DNA of 64,000 nucleotides from JAEZJZ01 sp050949055 (GCA_050949055.1 JBMNFA010000009.1:62001-126000); one strand, 5' to 3'; shown: positions 16,487-25,701, numbered from the stretch's first letter. Notes: generated from the sequence alone by a model not told the origin. Translations and numbers: made by a program.

Positions 16487-18308
16487 CGCCCGCCCCTCCC
16501 CTTCTGGCGTAATCCTCCAGGACGTCTTCAGAAAAAGCAGCCATGGCCCGGTATGAGTCGATCAACAGACGATGCCGTTCGCAGTCAGGTCTGGGTAGCG
16601 ACAGGGGCCGGCCGCGTCCATCCACAATCAGGCCGAGCAGACCTCCCTGCACCTGGCGTCGAACTGGTCTGTTGACGCCAGCCCCCACGTTGAATCCAGG
16701 CGCCGGGTGTACGACTAGTTCGCAGGGTTGGTCTGGCAGCGGCACCCGCATCAACTCCCTAGGTTGGATGTAAAAGGATTGTTCCGACTGACCGTAGCGG
16801 TGTATCTCCACTTTCCCCAGGTTGGCATGGCGCGAGGAGATGTTGCCTACCGGGGCGATCGTCACTCCCAGGTGGATGATGCTCAGGCGATGCAGAATAT
16901 CATCGGCTACGCTGGGATGTTGGTCGACCAATGCCCCCACATGGGGTAATAGAAACTGACTGTCTAGGTATAGGTCGGTGACTCCCTGAGGCAAGAAAGC
17001 ATCCAGCAGGATCAGGGCAGCTTGTTGACGCCGGGGAGCAAGGGAAAGTACGCTGCCGCTGCCGATGATAGCGTCAACCTCCAGCAGGTTGATCTTGGAG
17101 CCACCAGAGGTTTGACGGAAGATGTCGCCGATGCAGCGCCGGATATGCACGCCCCGCAACTCGCTGATCAGCTGCTTATGCTGCTCCAGCGATAGACGAA
17201 TGGCACAGCGGGCCATCACCTGTTCTATCAGCAGATCGCTTACCGTTTCGGGCAGGGAAGTGGGGCGAATCATCTTATTGGCTAGTAGATCTTGCAGCTC
17301 GTCGCCGTCCAGAGGAAAGGGCACCCAACTCTGCACCTCTTCTAGACCCGCTTGCGCTAGCACGTTATTCACGCTGTAACTCATTCCCAGGTTGGCGCTG
17401 ACGGTGCGGTAAAGGGTCCCGTCGATGACGGAAAAGACGTCGGTGGTAGCCCCGCCGATGTCGCAGGCTAGGATGTTTTGCTGTCGCTCCACCGCCCAGC
17501 GCTGGAGAGCATTACCGACGGCGGCGGGAGTGGGTAGGATGGGGCCACTAACCCAATCGGCGAGGCGACGAAACTCTGGCGCATGGATCATCACGTGGTT
17601 CATGAAGGCATCCTGAATCTCTGCCCGGGCAGGCCCGCTATTCTCTTGTTCCATCACCGGACGCAAGTTCTCCACCAAGCGCAAATCGGCCCGATTGCCC
17701 AACATATCAGAGATGTATTGCCTGGCCTCTACGTTGCCCGCGTAGATAATGGGCAGCCGTGAATTGGGTGCGTAGCGGGGGCGAATGCCGGCAGCGTAAA
17801 ACAGCTCGCCCAGCTGCACCACGTGGGCGATATTGCCGCCATCCACGCCGCCCGAGATCAGCACCATATCGGGACGCAGCTCAAAGATGCGCTGCAGGCG
17901 CTCGTGGGGCAGACGCCCGTCGTCGATAGCGATCACATCGGCGACAATGGCACCGGCACCCAAAGCTGCTCGCTCGGCACTGACTGCAGTCAGATTCTTC
18001 ATCACGCCGGCCACCACCATCTGCAACCCCCCACCAGCGCTGCTGGTGGCGTAGAAGCCGTCTACACCGGCTTCGCCCTCCCGTGTGGACATCACCACCC
18101 CGTCCGCAGTCTGCAGCCGGACCCCTAATTGCTGCTCCAACTGGGAGACCGCGGCTCGCACCCCAAAGGTAACATCCTCCACGGGAGCTTCCACGGTGGT
18201 AGGGGCTTCGGCGCGGGCGGACACAGCTACTTCTCCCGACGGGGACTGGCTAAAGACGGTGGCCTTGGTGGTAGTGCTGCCGCAATCGATAGTCAAGAAA
18301 CGCCTCAT
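16479..18308 (-). CDS. GlmL/MutL-family ASKHA ATPase, module C
   Basis: 609 residues, related to GlmL/MutL, the accessory protein of B12-dependent glutamate mutase. Intact ATPase motifs: phosphate-1 DCGSTTTK (8-15), the GlmL-type TSSAGGG (88-94), SGGVDGG (152-158) and phosphate-2 DIGGATTD (283-290), with GSGSVLSLAPRR near 415. No B12 mutase is nearby, so the client is unknown. A G-rich ribosome site precedes the ATG. First gene of ATPase - barrel-sandwich protein - histidine kinase - response regulator. Very similar along its length to the module A ATPase. Confidence 0.88.
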   Translation of the reverse strand: MRRFLTIDCGSTTTKATVFSQSPSGEVAVSARAEAPTTVEAPVEDVTFGVRAAVSQLEQQLGVRLQTADGVVMSTREGEAGVDGFYATSSAGGGLQMVVAGVMKNLTAVSAERAALGAGAIVADVIAIDDGRLPHERLQRIFELRPDMVLISGGVDGGNIAHVVQLGELFYAAGIRPRYAPNSRLPIIYAGNVEARQYISDMLGNRADLRLVENLRPVMEQENSGPARAEIQDAFMNHVMIHAPEFRRLADWVSGPILPTPAAVGNALQRWAVERQQNILACDIGGATTDVFSVIDGTLYRTVSANLGMSYSVNNVLAQAGLEEVQSWVPFPLDGDELQDLLANKMIRPTSLPETVSDLLIEQVMARCAIRLSLEQHKQLISELRGVHIRRCIGDIFRQTSGGSKINLLEVDAIIGSGSVLSLAPRRQQAALILLDAFLPQGVTDLYLDSQFLLPHVGALVDQHPSVADDILHRLSIIHLGVTIAPVGNISSRHANLGKVEIHRYGQSEQSFYIQPRELMRVPLPDQPCELVVHPAPGFNVGAGVNRPVRRQVQGGLLGLIVDGRGRPLSLPRPDCERHRLLIDSYRAMAAFSEDVLEDYARRGGAGDA

Positions 18309-18512
18309 TCCCCCGCCCCCTCATTGTCTAATCTGCTAGACCCAACGCCTGATGTGTGGCGGACAGCGATAAATCTGCCCGCCCTCGGATACTCTGAAAG
18401 AGATCCAGACCACCATTCGACGATAAGTATTTATTCTATGTTACATGAGGATGCCCCTCCTTTGGCGATCCCCCTGCCCAACTGAACAAGATCCTGCGAA
18501 TTAAAGGGATAT

Positions 18513-18547
18513 GTGCGAAAACGAAACCGCCCGGCGATGCCGGGCGG
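18513..18547 (-). terminator. Intrinsic terminator after the small module C gene
   Basis: Perfect 9-base-pair stem CCGCCCGGC / GCCGGGCGG (18527-18535, 18539-18547), then TTTCGTTTTCG on the minus strand. It touches the stop codon of the small protein gene and separates it from the module C ATPase. Confidence 0.88.
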
Positions 18548-18868
18548 CTATTGACGTACTCGTCTGCGTTGTTCGTCCGATTCCTTGGCCAGTGCTTCGA
18601 TGCGACAGATCAGCTTCTCCAACAAGTTGCGGTCCGAGAGGATGTTGGCGTAGTCGGTCATCAGATCTTCTTTCATCAATAGGCTACCGATGATCGGTGT
18701 CGCCATGTGCAGCGCAGAACCAGCGGCAAAGGAAACCGGCTTGCTCAGCTCCAAGAAGAAGATTGCGGGGACTTCCATGCCATAGCGTTGCACCAGCCGG
18801 GCCGCTTGTTCGATGCGCTCGTCGGCCAACTCGGGCGTGGTCTCGTGAAGGGGTGGCCAGTTGAACAT
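18548..18868 (-). CDS. Small helical protein of module C
   Basis: 106-residue protein of unknown function. It is a clear paralogue of the protein at 25707-26090: both have RY followed by a hydrophobic stretch (VPAIFFLELSKPVSFAAGSA here), then an acidic stretch with DYAxxxxDRN. The C-terminus is charged and probably helical. The hydrophobic part could lie on or in the membrane. GGGAGGTG precedes the ATG. It follows a four-helix membrane protein and ends at a strong terminator before the ATPase pair, the same layout as in module A. Confidence 0.75.
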   Translation of the reverse strand: MFNWPPLHETTPELADERIEQAARLVQRYGMEVPAIFFLELSKPVSFAAGSALHMATPIIGSLLMKEDLMTDYANILSDRNLLEKLICRIEALAKESDEQRRRVRQ

Positions 18869-18927
18869 GAAGCACCTCCCACAGGTTATTCCTGGATAGT
18901 GTGCCTCAAATGACCACCATTATGCGG

Positions 18928-19356
18928 CTACTCGACCCGACTGTTAATCAGGTGATAGATGCTCACCCAGGAGAGTACCAAAGCGGTGGCTAGATATGAA
19001 GTCGTGCCCCACCAGAGAAGGGGAAACAGCGAGATACTGTGACCAAGCAAGATGTACACCATTGCCATTAGCACTACCGAAATTCCTATGGTGAGATTGG
19101 CAAAAAGATTGGCCAGCATACTCAAGTCCTGGCGGGCAACAGGAGCTCGCTGGAGCGACCAAATAGCCACTACCATCAAGACTGCTACCAGGGAAATCAG
19201 GATCAATGCGCTATCGGTCACCACCACAGCCATCGTCTGTTCAGAACTCCAGGAGTAATAGCCACGACCACCATTGAGGATGGCAGAGCAAACGGACACA
19301 GACAACCCTATCCCCAAGGGGAGCCACTTGCCCGCTGAACGCAATAAGTCAAACAC
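18928..19356 (-). CDS. Four-helix membrane protein of module C
   Basis: 142-residue integral membrane protein with four hydrophobic segments; no family recognised. The longest frame starts at 19440 inside a large hairpin. The GTG at 19356 with GGAGG seven bases upstream is more credible and removes a polar, non-conserved extension. It lies 59 bases before the small module C gene, probably in one transcript. It is not similar in sequence to the membrane protein of module A but occupies the same position. Confidence 0.65.
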   Translation of the reverse strand: MFDLLRSAGKWLPLGIGLSVSVCSAILNGGRGYYSWSSEQTMAVVVTDSALILISLVAVLMVVAIWSLQRAPVARQDLSMLANLFANLTIGISVVLMAMVYILLGHSISLFPLLWWGTTSYLATALVLSWVSIYHLINSRVE

Positions 19357-19414
19357 TAGACCACCTCCATTGTCTGCTTCATTCTTCACAAGCAGCCAAG
19401 ACACCTCTCCATGA

Positions 19415-19473
19415 ACAGCGGGACGTGTCCCGTGTAACATCCGCGCGAGGTTACACGGTACACGTCCCGCTGT
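19415..19473. repeat. Long imperfect palindrome (24-bp arms)
   Basis: Arms 19415-19438 and 19450-19473 pair at 23 of 24 positions around an 11-base loop; the core is GCGGGACGTGT / ACACGTCCCGC. It starts right after the stop codon of the module B barrel-sandwich gene. No T-tract follows on either strand, so it is not a standard terminator. It could be a REP-like element, an RNA-stabilising hairpin or a protein-binding site. Confidence 0.8.
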
Positions 19474-19474
19474 A

Positions 19475-20518
19475 TCATTGGAAGATCAAAAGTTCCGGGT
19501 GACGAGGCGAAATGAAGGCGTGCTTGCCTGTCCGTGACTGCAACTGCTCAAACAGGGCCGGCGACATGGGTTGGGAACCGCAGCCTTCGGTAAGCAAGAC
19601 GGTAATGTCGGGCAGGTCGGCGCAGAGGGCCGCTGCAGGTTGTGCGAGGCCGGCCACGGCCATCAGCTCCACCAGGTGGGCGCTCCCGGCCACCAGTCCG
19701 GCCACCCCTACTACCCGGGCCTGAAAGAACACCTCTCCCGTCAGATGGCAGCCCAGAACGACGATCCTGCCCGCCATCTCCGGGGTGATCAGCTCCGCGG
19801 CAGCAACCCTGTCCAGAGAGGCCGATACAGCCTGCAACTGTCCATAGGCTGGGCCGCCAAGTCGAAAGCAGCCGGCAAGAGTCTCTGCTTGGCAGCTAAT
19901 ATCGCAGCCGTCCGACATCACCATGATCACTTCACCGGGAACTGCGGCTGCTAACTGCAGCGGCGGGTCGTCAGGAACGATCACAATTTCGCCCGCCCGC
20001 GGGTCCACCTCCAACACCTGACCACTGACTGGCGAAAAGAGGATCCTCCCGGGATACTCTCCTGCCAGCACCTCGCCTCGGCGGACGATGTCACCAACCT
20101 GCCGATGCAGCAGGCGGGTCCAATTGCCTCGTCGACCTCTCAACTGAGCGGCGGCGTTGACGATCACCGGAATAGGTCTCTCAGTGGGGCTCTCGCGCAG
20201 GCAGATCTGGCCTCGGTGATGATCCACCTGCTCGATCACTCCGGAGGCGGGGGCATGACAGGCATACTCACCCCTCTGGGCCAACAGTTGCCCTGCGTAC
20301 ACCTTTTGACCGCCTTGCACCAAGAGATAACGTGCCAACTGCCGCGGGTCGAGTTGCAGCTGGTTTGCAGCCGGAATAGTCCAGCGCGTGCTCTTGGTCA
20401 GCTCGGCCCTGGCTACGACATCGCCAGGCCGCACCGATTCGCCCGTGCGCACCAATACCTGTCCAGACGTAGGCAAGCGCCTTGGGATCACCAGAGTCTT
20501 CGACCATCCAGTGTTCAT
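19475..20518 (-). CDS. Barrel-sandwich-hybrid protein, module B (shortened)
   Basis: 347 residues, divergent paralogue of the barrel-sandwich proteins of modules A and C. The N-terminal RRLPTSGQVLVRTGESVRPG and a later SPVSGQVLEVDPRAG motif mark two barrel-sandwich repeats. The core pattern VLLTEGCGSQPM matches LLLTEGFGTFPM in module C. The C-terminal KOW-like tail of the other two copies is missing: the protein stops at ELLIFQ. Its ATG overlaps the stop of the module B ATPase homologue as ATGA. Function unknown. Confidence 0.8.
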   Translation of the reverse strand: MNTGWSKTLVIPRRLPTSGQVLVRTGESVRPGDVVARAELTKSTRWTIPAANQLQLDPRQLARYLLVQGGQKVYAGQLLAQRGEYACHAPASGVIEQVDHHRGQICLRESPTERPIPVIVNAAAQLRGRRGNWTRLLHRQVGDIVRRGEVLAGEYPGRILFSPVSGQVLEVDPRAGEIVIVPDDPPLQLAAAVPGEVIMVMSDGCDISCQAETLAGCFRLGGPAYGQLQAVSASLDRVAAAELITPEMAGRIVVLGCHLTGEVFFQARVVGVAGLVAGSAHLVELMAVAGLAQPAAALCADLPDITVLLTEGCGSQPMSPALFEQLQSRTGKHAFISPRHPELLIFQ

Positions 20519-22224
20519 CGCCCCCCTCCCCTCTTTGCGGGCAGGAAGGGCTCGTGTCTTCCTGGCTGTCGCCGCTGTCTGCGGGACTCACCGGCGCGAC
20601 AATCCACAATCAGCCCCAGAGTGCCTCCAGACAATGGTCGCTCCACGGGCACCCCGGTGCCCGCCCCCAGATCAACTCCCGGCTGAGGCCGCAACTCCAC
20701 TACTCCAGCCCTATGACGAGTGTGAGGGAGCAGCACCCGCTCTCCGGAGCGGATGACATGGCTTTGCTCACCGCTGCCTGGCAACCGCACGGTTAACGCT
20801 TTGCGGCCCGATGCCGGCAACCCCGTAGGACGGATGATCGTCGTCAGCAGCTCCAGGGAGTCGGCCAAAACCGCAGCAATACTACCCGGTTGCCAAGCCT
20901 CCAGCACCCCCAAGAGGGGCCACACGTCCCAGCGATCACGATAGATGGACACCACTCCGTGCGGCTGCAGCCCATCCGCCAGCCAGCTCGCCGCTTGCTC
21001 GGCGCTTGCGCCCGCAAGGATGGGCCCGGTTCCGATCACGCGGTCACAATACCTGGCGACGCGCGGCTCGGGATTAAGTTTTTCCCACCAACGGAGAGGC
21101 GGAGGTTTCGGGGGGGCAAATTGCTCCGGGTGGAGTTCCTGATGGTCTGCTGCTGCCAGGTACAGCACCTCCTGGGCGACTGCCGATTCCCACCGAGTGA
21201 GGCAACAAGGTGAGAGGGCCGCACCGATGCCACAACTTCGGTTGAGACAGAGATCGAACCAATCCGAACCGGACACTGCACCATCCAGCCACCGGGACAA
21301 CCGAGTCACCGGCAAGCGGCCGGCCGCCAGCAACAGGCTATCGCCGAGCCCCCAAGGGGCGATGGTGGAAATCAATCGCAGCTGCCGGTAAGAGATGATC
21401 ATGCAACTAGCGGCATCCAGGCGGGCCAGCAACACTTGCTCCCCCAGCCCAGCATAGGCAGCTAGCGAGTGGCTGAGGGACCGCGGCGCGGTCAGGATCA
21501 GCCTGCCTTCCCACTGGCTGAGCAGCTGCTGAGCCTGGTCTTGTCCCAGGGTCCACTCCTCCCATAGTGAGGCCAGCGTAGTGCGCACAGCGTCAAATCG
21601 CGGGTATCCAGATTCCTGCTGCATGTTAGGCAGAATATAGAGGATGCGCTTTGGATGCAGTGCATTGGCCACCAGCGTCGCGGCCTGGGAATCTCCCACG
21701 TAGACTACACTGGTCGCCGCGCCAAGCCCCGCGGCACTTATCGCCGCCAGGACAGGATGTAGCCAACCCTGCGCGCCGCCTTCCAACCCTCCAAAGAGCA
21801 ACAACACATCCGGCTGCAGCTGCACCAAACGGCTGATCAGTTCACCCTGCTGCCTGCCGTCATCAGCGGCCAATACGTCCACCAACCAACAAGCGGTGCC
21901 CTGCACCGCCTGCGCTGCCCAGCGCCTGGTGCTGTCAGTCGTCCTTCCCCAGGCCACCAAGCGCAGCGGACGAAAGCCGGAGATAAGCGACAGCGGGACA
22001 AAGCGGGGCCGGCCTGTGCCGTCGGATTGGCCGTCCAGATCATCTGTCAGTAGCCGGGCTATCAGTGCCGCAACTCGCTGTACGACCGCCCCCCCGCTGG
22101 GGCTGATAGTCACCGGTTCTCCCGCTAGTCGCCATACTCCTGATTGACACTCCAGAAGAATGCCGCGAAGGAACCCGTTGCCACCATCCACAATAAACAC
22201 TGGGGCATCTGGGGTGCCTGACAT
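20515..22224 (-). CDS. Degenerate GlmL/MutL-like protein, module B (probable pseudo-ATPase)
   Basis: 569 residues. It aligns in outline with the ATPases of modules A and C: FGGLEGGAQ corresponds to SGGVDGGN, and the C-terminal GVDLGAGTGVPVERPLSGG / LGLIVD block matches theirs. Both nucleotide-binding motifs are lost: phosphate-1 reads VDGGNGFLRG instead of DCGSTTTKA, and phosphate-2 reads LDAASCMIIS instead of DIGGATTDVF. The frame is open and coupled to the next gene, so it looks like a maintained non-catalytic partner and not a decayed gene. The C-terminal tail is basic. Confidence 0.75.
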   Translation of the reverse strand: MSGTPDAPVFIVDGGNGFLRGILLECQSGVWRLAGEPVTISPSGGAVVQRVAALIARLLTDDLDGQSDGTGRPRFVPLSLISGFRPLRLVAWGRTTDSTRRWAAQAVQGTACWLVDVLAADDGRQQGELISRLVQLQPDVLLLFGGLEGGAQGWLHPVLAAISAAGLGAATSVVYVGDSQAATLVANALHPKRILYILPNMQQESGYPRFDAVRTTLASLWEEWTLGQDQAQQLLSQWEGRLILTAPRSLSHSLAAYAGLGEQVLLARLDAASCMIISYRQLRLISTIAPWGLGDSLLLAAGRLPVTRLSRWLDGAVSGSDWFDLCLNRSCGIGAALSPCCLTRWESAVAQEVLYLAAADHQELHPEQFAPPKPPPLRWWEKLNPEPRVARYCDRVIGTGPILAGASAEQAASWLADGLQPHGVVSIYRDRWDVWPLLGVLEAWQPGSIAAVLADSLELLTTIIRPTGLPASGRKALTVRLPGSGEQSHVIRSGERVLLPHTRHRAGVVELRPQPGVDLGAGTGVPVERPLSGGTLGLIVDCRAGESRRQRRQPGRHEPFLPAKRGGGR

Positions 22225-22313
22225 CCTGCCACCTGCTTCCCTGCTCTAGTCTCTTTACAGATCTATGGGCACTAGGCAGTGAATATCCTCCGGACCCAAA
22301 CCAAGGTGCCTCT

Positions 22314-22349
22314 GCCTAAAGAAAAGAGCCGAGACCACACGGTCTCGGC
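22314..22349 (-). terminator. Intrinsic terminator after module A
   Basis: Perfect stem GCCGAGACC (22328-22336) / GGTCTCGGC (22341-22349) with a 4-base loop, then TCTTTTCTTT on the minus strand. It lies 35 bases after the module A barrel-sandwich stop and before module B. Confidence 0.9.
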
Positions 22350-22383
22350 CGATGATATTGCATTTTGAATTCCTTTACAGGAA

Positions 22384-23511
22384 TTACTCTTCGATCAGCT
22401 CGACGTTTGCGCGAGGCACGGTGACGCGGGTGCCGTCAGCCAACTCGGCGACCAGAACACGGGCTTTGGAGCCGGATTCGATGACGTGCAGTTCCGGCGG
22501 CAGTTCGACCACGGTGGCCAGCTTGCCAAACCAAGGCTCGCGGATGATGCGCAGATGAGTACCGATAGCCATTCCGCCTTCGGCCTCTGACTCCGCAAAT
22601 TCCTGCTTCTCCAGCAAGTGGTCCAGAGCAACGATGATCTCGGGGCGCATAACACCAGCGCGGATCTGAGTTGCACCGTTGATGGAAGCGACCTTGCCGT
22701 TTAGCTTTTGTAGCAGATGGAAGGTCTTATCGGCCATGCGGATCTGGCCAAAACCTTCGGTGAGGATGATGGTCAAGTCGATGTCCTCTTGTCCGGTGAT
22801 AGCCACACCGATGTCATAGCCAAGGAACTCAACCAAGTCTTTGTCGATGATACCGCCGGCAACGAGTCCGGCTACACCGACCTCGTCGCCTTTTCTAATG
22901 GCGTCGAGGGTAACCAAAGAACCACCAACCACTACCTTGCCCTTCATGTTAGGGGTGATCTTGTCGCCGGTGAGGACCTCACTGGGATCCTTCACTGCTA
23001 CGACCAACTCGCCCTGGCGCTCGCCACCAACGCCGAAGATGCCCTGAATCAAGGCAGCAGGGGTGGAGACAACGACGCCTTCACGATCAAGCACTTCGTC
23101 GACCACACCAGGAATATAGGCATGAATCTCGATGGGAATAGCTGGGCCGCGCAAGGTGATCTGTCCGGTGATGGTAGAGATATTATCTACTGTACCATCG
23201 ATAGGAGACTCCAAGGGGGTCTTGAACAGCCCAAAGAAGCTCTTCTTCAAGGCGATGACCTGGCCCTTCTTAATGAAGTCGCCTTCCTTAACCAGCATTA
23301 CTTCCGGCACGTCTTCCGCTTCCAGCCCTAGCTTAGTGGCAACATTGAGAGTCTCCGGATCGCCTGGGATCTTGGTGCGGGCAACAATCGTATCCGGGGT
23401 GACCCTGTCACCCTTTTTCACCAACACCTCGCCTAGAATGGGGAGGCGGCGGCGCTTGACAACTAGGGTAGAGTCGGTAACTTTTAGACCTGGGGTATAA
23501 GCGTGAGCCAT
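22384..23511 (-). CDS. Barrel-sandwich-hybrid protein, module A
   Basis: 375 residues, function unknown. N-terminal barrel-sandwich repeats are clear (RRLPILGEVLVKKGDRVTPD, then SPIDGTVDNISTITGQI and PGVVDEVLDREGVVVST) without a modifiable lysine motif. The core has QGIFGVGG, ILTEGFGQIRM and NGATQIRAGVMRPE. The C-terminal 65 residues (HLRIIREPWFGKLATVVELP to VPRANVELIEE) look like a KOW/SH3-type barrel as in NusG-like proteins. It begins 25 bases after the ATPase of module A and ends at a strong terminator. A binding partner or cargo carrier for the ATPase is the simplest idea. Confidence 0.85.
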   Translation of the reverse strand: MAHAYTPGLKVTDSTLVVKRRRLPILGEVLVKKGDRVTPDTIVARTKIPGDPETLNVATKLGLEAEDVPEVMLVKEGDFIKKGQVIALKKSFFGLFKTPLESPIDGTVDNISTITGQITLRGPAIPIEIHAYIPGVVDEVLDREGVVVSTPAALIQGIFGVGGERQGELVVAVKDPSEVLTGDKITPNMKGKVVVGGSLVTLDAIRKGDEVGVAGLVAGGIIDKDLVEFLGYDIGVAITGQEDIDLTIILTEGFGQIRMADKTFHLLQKLNGKVASINGATQIRAGVMRPEIIVALDHLLEKQEFAESEAEGGMAIGTHLRIIREPWFGKLATVVELPPELHVIESGSKARVLVAELADGTRVTVPRANVELIEE

Positions 23512-23536
23512 CTTTTACACTCCCTTCGTAGGCGGA

Positions 23537-25378
23537 CTATTTGTTGATGTACTTCTGGAGGTCTTCCATCGGATACACATCCAGAGCCTTGTACCATTCA
23601 AGCAACTTGCGGATGCGATTCTCAGCGTCTGTAGGTAGATACATCGGCTGACGGCCGCGAGCGTCAATAATGATGCCGCCCACGCCACCATTCATGGTCA
23701 CCGTCATCTTGTCGCCGCGGCCTTTACCTACGTCGAAGCCGCGAGCTGGAATGATCTCGACCTCGCACTTTCCTTCTGCGAACGGGATATGATCGATGCT
23801 GCCGTAAGGAACGGCCTTTTCAACCACTCCGCCCGGCAGATGAGCCTTAACGGTGACACAATCGTCGCCTTCCTTGGCGGTGCCCACCGGAGCAATAGCG
23901 GTGCCCAGACGGACCAAGCAGTCGCGCTGGAAGACATCGTTGGCGGCCTTCGGATGGATTGTGGACAGTACGCCCAGCTGCGGAGTCATGAAGATGCTGT
24001 CAACGGTCAGCTCGGTTACGCCTTCGGGTTGGAAAGCGTCCAACATCATCATAACGGACTGGATGCGGCGAGGTGCATGGGAAAGCACGCCGCCGGAGCC
24101 GACGATCATCCCCAAGTCCATCACGTTGACCAGGGTGTCGCCAGTGCCGGACTGTTCGAAGGTCTGGCTGATGTCACGAATCTGCTGCACACCGCGCAGA
24201 CCAACCGCCAAGCTCTTGTGATGCTCAAAGGCCAAACGCAATGCTTCACGGGCCAGACCTTGCTCGATCACCAGATCCTGGAGGGTCTGAGGAATGGTGG
24301 TCGGCCGAATCATCTTGTTGCGAATACGGTTGCGAAGCTCAAAGGGATCGATGTCGAACGGCAGCCAGCGTAGGATATTATCTGTACCGGCCTCGGTGAG
24401 CACGTTACAGATACTGTAGCTCATGCCCAAGTTGGCGGAAACGGTACGGTTAAACTTCTCTTGGAAAACAGAGAACACGTCGGTAGTAGCTCCACCGATG
24501 TCCACGCCTACAACAGACATGTTTTCCTGCTTAGCGGTGTTCTCAATGATCAGGCCAACAGCACCGGGGGTGGGCATGATCGGGGCATCCGCCCAGCGCA
24601 TCAGCTTGTTGTAGCCGGGAGCCTGCGCCATAACGTGCTCCATGAACAGGTTGTGAATCTCATGCCGAGCAGGACCGAGTTCCTCCCGCTCCAATACAGG
24701 ACGAAGGTTGTCTACGATACGAAGGTCGGTCTTCTCACCTAAGATCTCCTTCATGTAATTGCGTGCATCCTTGTTGCCAGCATAGATGATCGGCAGATTG
24801 TAGCCGATACCTAGGCGTGGCCGGGGTTCAGCTGCCGAGATCAACTCCGCCAATTCAGCTACGTGGGTAACGGTACCTCCATCGATACCACCAGAGACCA
24901 GGATCATGTCCGGGCGGAGCTGGCGGATACGCTGGATCTTCTGATAGGGCTGCCGTCCGTCGTTGATCGCAATGGCATCCATTACGATTGCGCCGGCACC
25001 CAAAGCCGCGCGTTCTGCACTCTCGGCAGTCATGTTCTTGACGACGCCAGCCACCATCATCTGTAGTCCGCCACCGGCGGAACTGGTGGAAAGGTAGATG
25101 TCGACACCGGTCTTTTCGTCAGTGCGCGGCGTCAAGACTCCCCGCTCGTCGTTGTCCGCGAGGAATGTCTTGCCAACGAGCTCCTCAACCTCGCGAATAG
25201 CGTTCCGTACACCGATAGTCACATCCTCGAAAGGAGCTTCAACGGTGGTCGGAGCCTCGCCACGAACAATCAAACGGTAGACACCATCGACCTCTTCAAT
25301 TAGGATGGCTTTGGTCGTGGTACTGCCGCAGTCAGTGGCAATGATAGACTTTATCTTGTCCAGGTTTTGCTGCGCCAT
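23537..25378 (-). CDS. GlmL/MutL-family ASKHA ATPase, module A
   Basis: 613 residues with every expected motif: phosphate-1 DCGSTTTK (16-23), TSSAGGG (98-104), SGGIDGG (162-168), phosphate-2 DIGGATTD (293-300) and GSGGVLSHAPRR further on. GlmL is the known relative, described with the coenzyme-B12 glutamate mutase; no mutase is present here. The longest frame starts at 25429, but AAAGGAGG lies before the ATG at 25378, giving a normal N-terminus. An extended -10 promoter lies about 55 bases upstream, so this pair has its own transcript. Confidence 0.9.
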   Translation of the reverse strand: MAQQNLDKIKSIIATDCGSTTTKAILIEEVDGVYRLIVRGEAPTTVEAPFEDVTIGVRNAIREVEELVGKTFLADNDERGVLTPRTDEKTGVDIYLSTSSAGGGLQMMVAGVVKNMTAESAERAALGAGAIVMDAIAINDGRQPYQKIQRIRQLRPDMILVSGGIDGGTVTHVAELAELISAAEPRPRLGIGYNLPIIYAGNKDARNYMKEILGEKTDLRIVDNLRPVLEREELGPARHEIHNLFMEHVMAQAPGYNKLMRWADAPIMPTPGAVGLIIENTAKQENMSVVGVDIGGATTDVFSVFQEKFNRTVSANLGMSYSICNVLTEAGTDNILRWLPFDIDPFELRNRIRNKMIRPTTIPQTLQDLVIEQGLAREALRLAFEHHKSLAVGLRGVQQIRDISQTFEQSGTGDTLVNVMDLGMIVGSGGVLSHAPRRIQSVMMMLDAFQPEGVTELTVDSIFMTPQLGVLSTIHPKAANDVFQRDCLVRLGTAIAPVGTAKEGDDCVTVKAHLPGGVVEKAVPYGSIDHIPFAEGKCEVEIIPARGFDVGKGRGDKMTVTMNGGVGGIIIDARGRQPMYLPTDAENRIRKLLEWYKALDVYPMEDLQKYINK

Positions 25379-25431
25379 CTTTGGTTTTTCCTCCTTTATC
25401 GGCAAAGTAGGTGAGTTTAGACCACCCAAAC

Positions 25432-25440
25432 ATTATAACA
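25432..25440 (-). promoter_or_regulatory. Extended -10 promoter of module A ATPase
   Basis: Minus-strand TGTTATAAT, an extended -10 element (TGnTATAAT). The -35 region is poor, as is usual for this promoter class. It lies about 55 bases before the start at 25378. Confidence 0.65.
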
Positions 25441-25673
25441 GACTTTTCTGCTAGTCGCGAACTTTCCTAGCAAAAAAAGTCGCCCAGCAAGCTGCGCAGT
25501 ATTATGTATACGCCATTTAAAGCGCGAATCCTGCCGCCAGAGCTGACTTTTTTGCGGGGGCGCATTTTTCCTTGTTATATCTTGTCCTATCGAGTCGAGC
25601 AGCACTCCTCGAACATCGACAAAGGCTTGCCAACTCCCACGGGAGCCACGGCACCCATCTGTCCGCGAACAAT

Positions 25674-25701
25674 TGTGAAAAAGAACCCGCAGTGCGGGTT
25701 C
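25674..25701 (-). terminator. Intrinsic terminator after the small module A gene
   Basis: Stem GAACCCGCA (25683-25691) / TGCGGGTTC (25693-25701) followed on the minus strand by TTTTTCAC. It ends the membrane protein - small protein transcript. The same arrangement occurs in module C. Confidence 0.85.

Noticed and set aside
22717..23331. Plus-strand frame of about 200 residues opposite the module A barrel-sandwich gene
   Set aside because: Antisense of a conserved gene in a GC-rich genome; no promoter or ribosome site.
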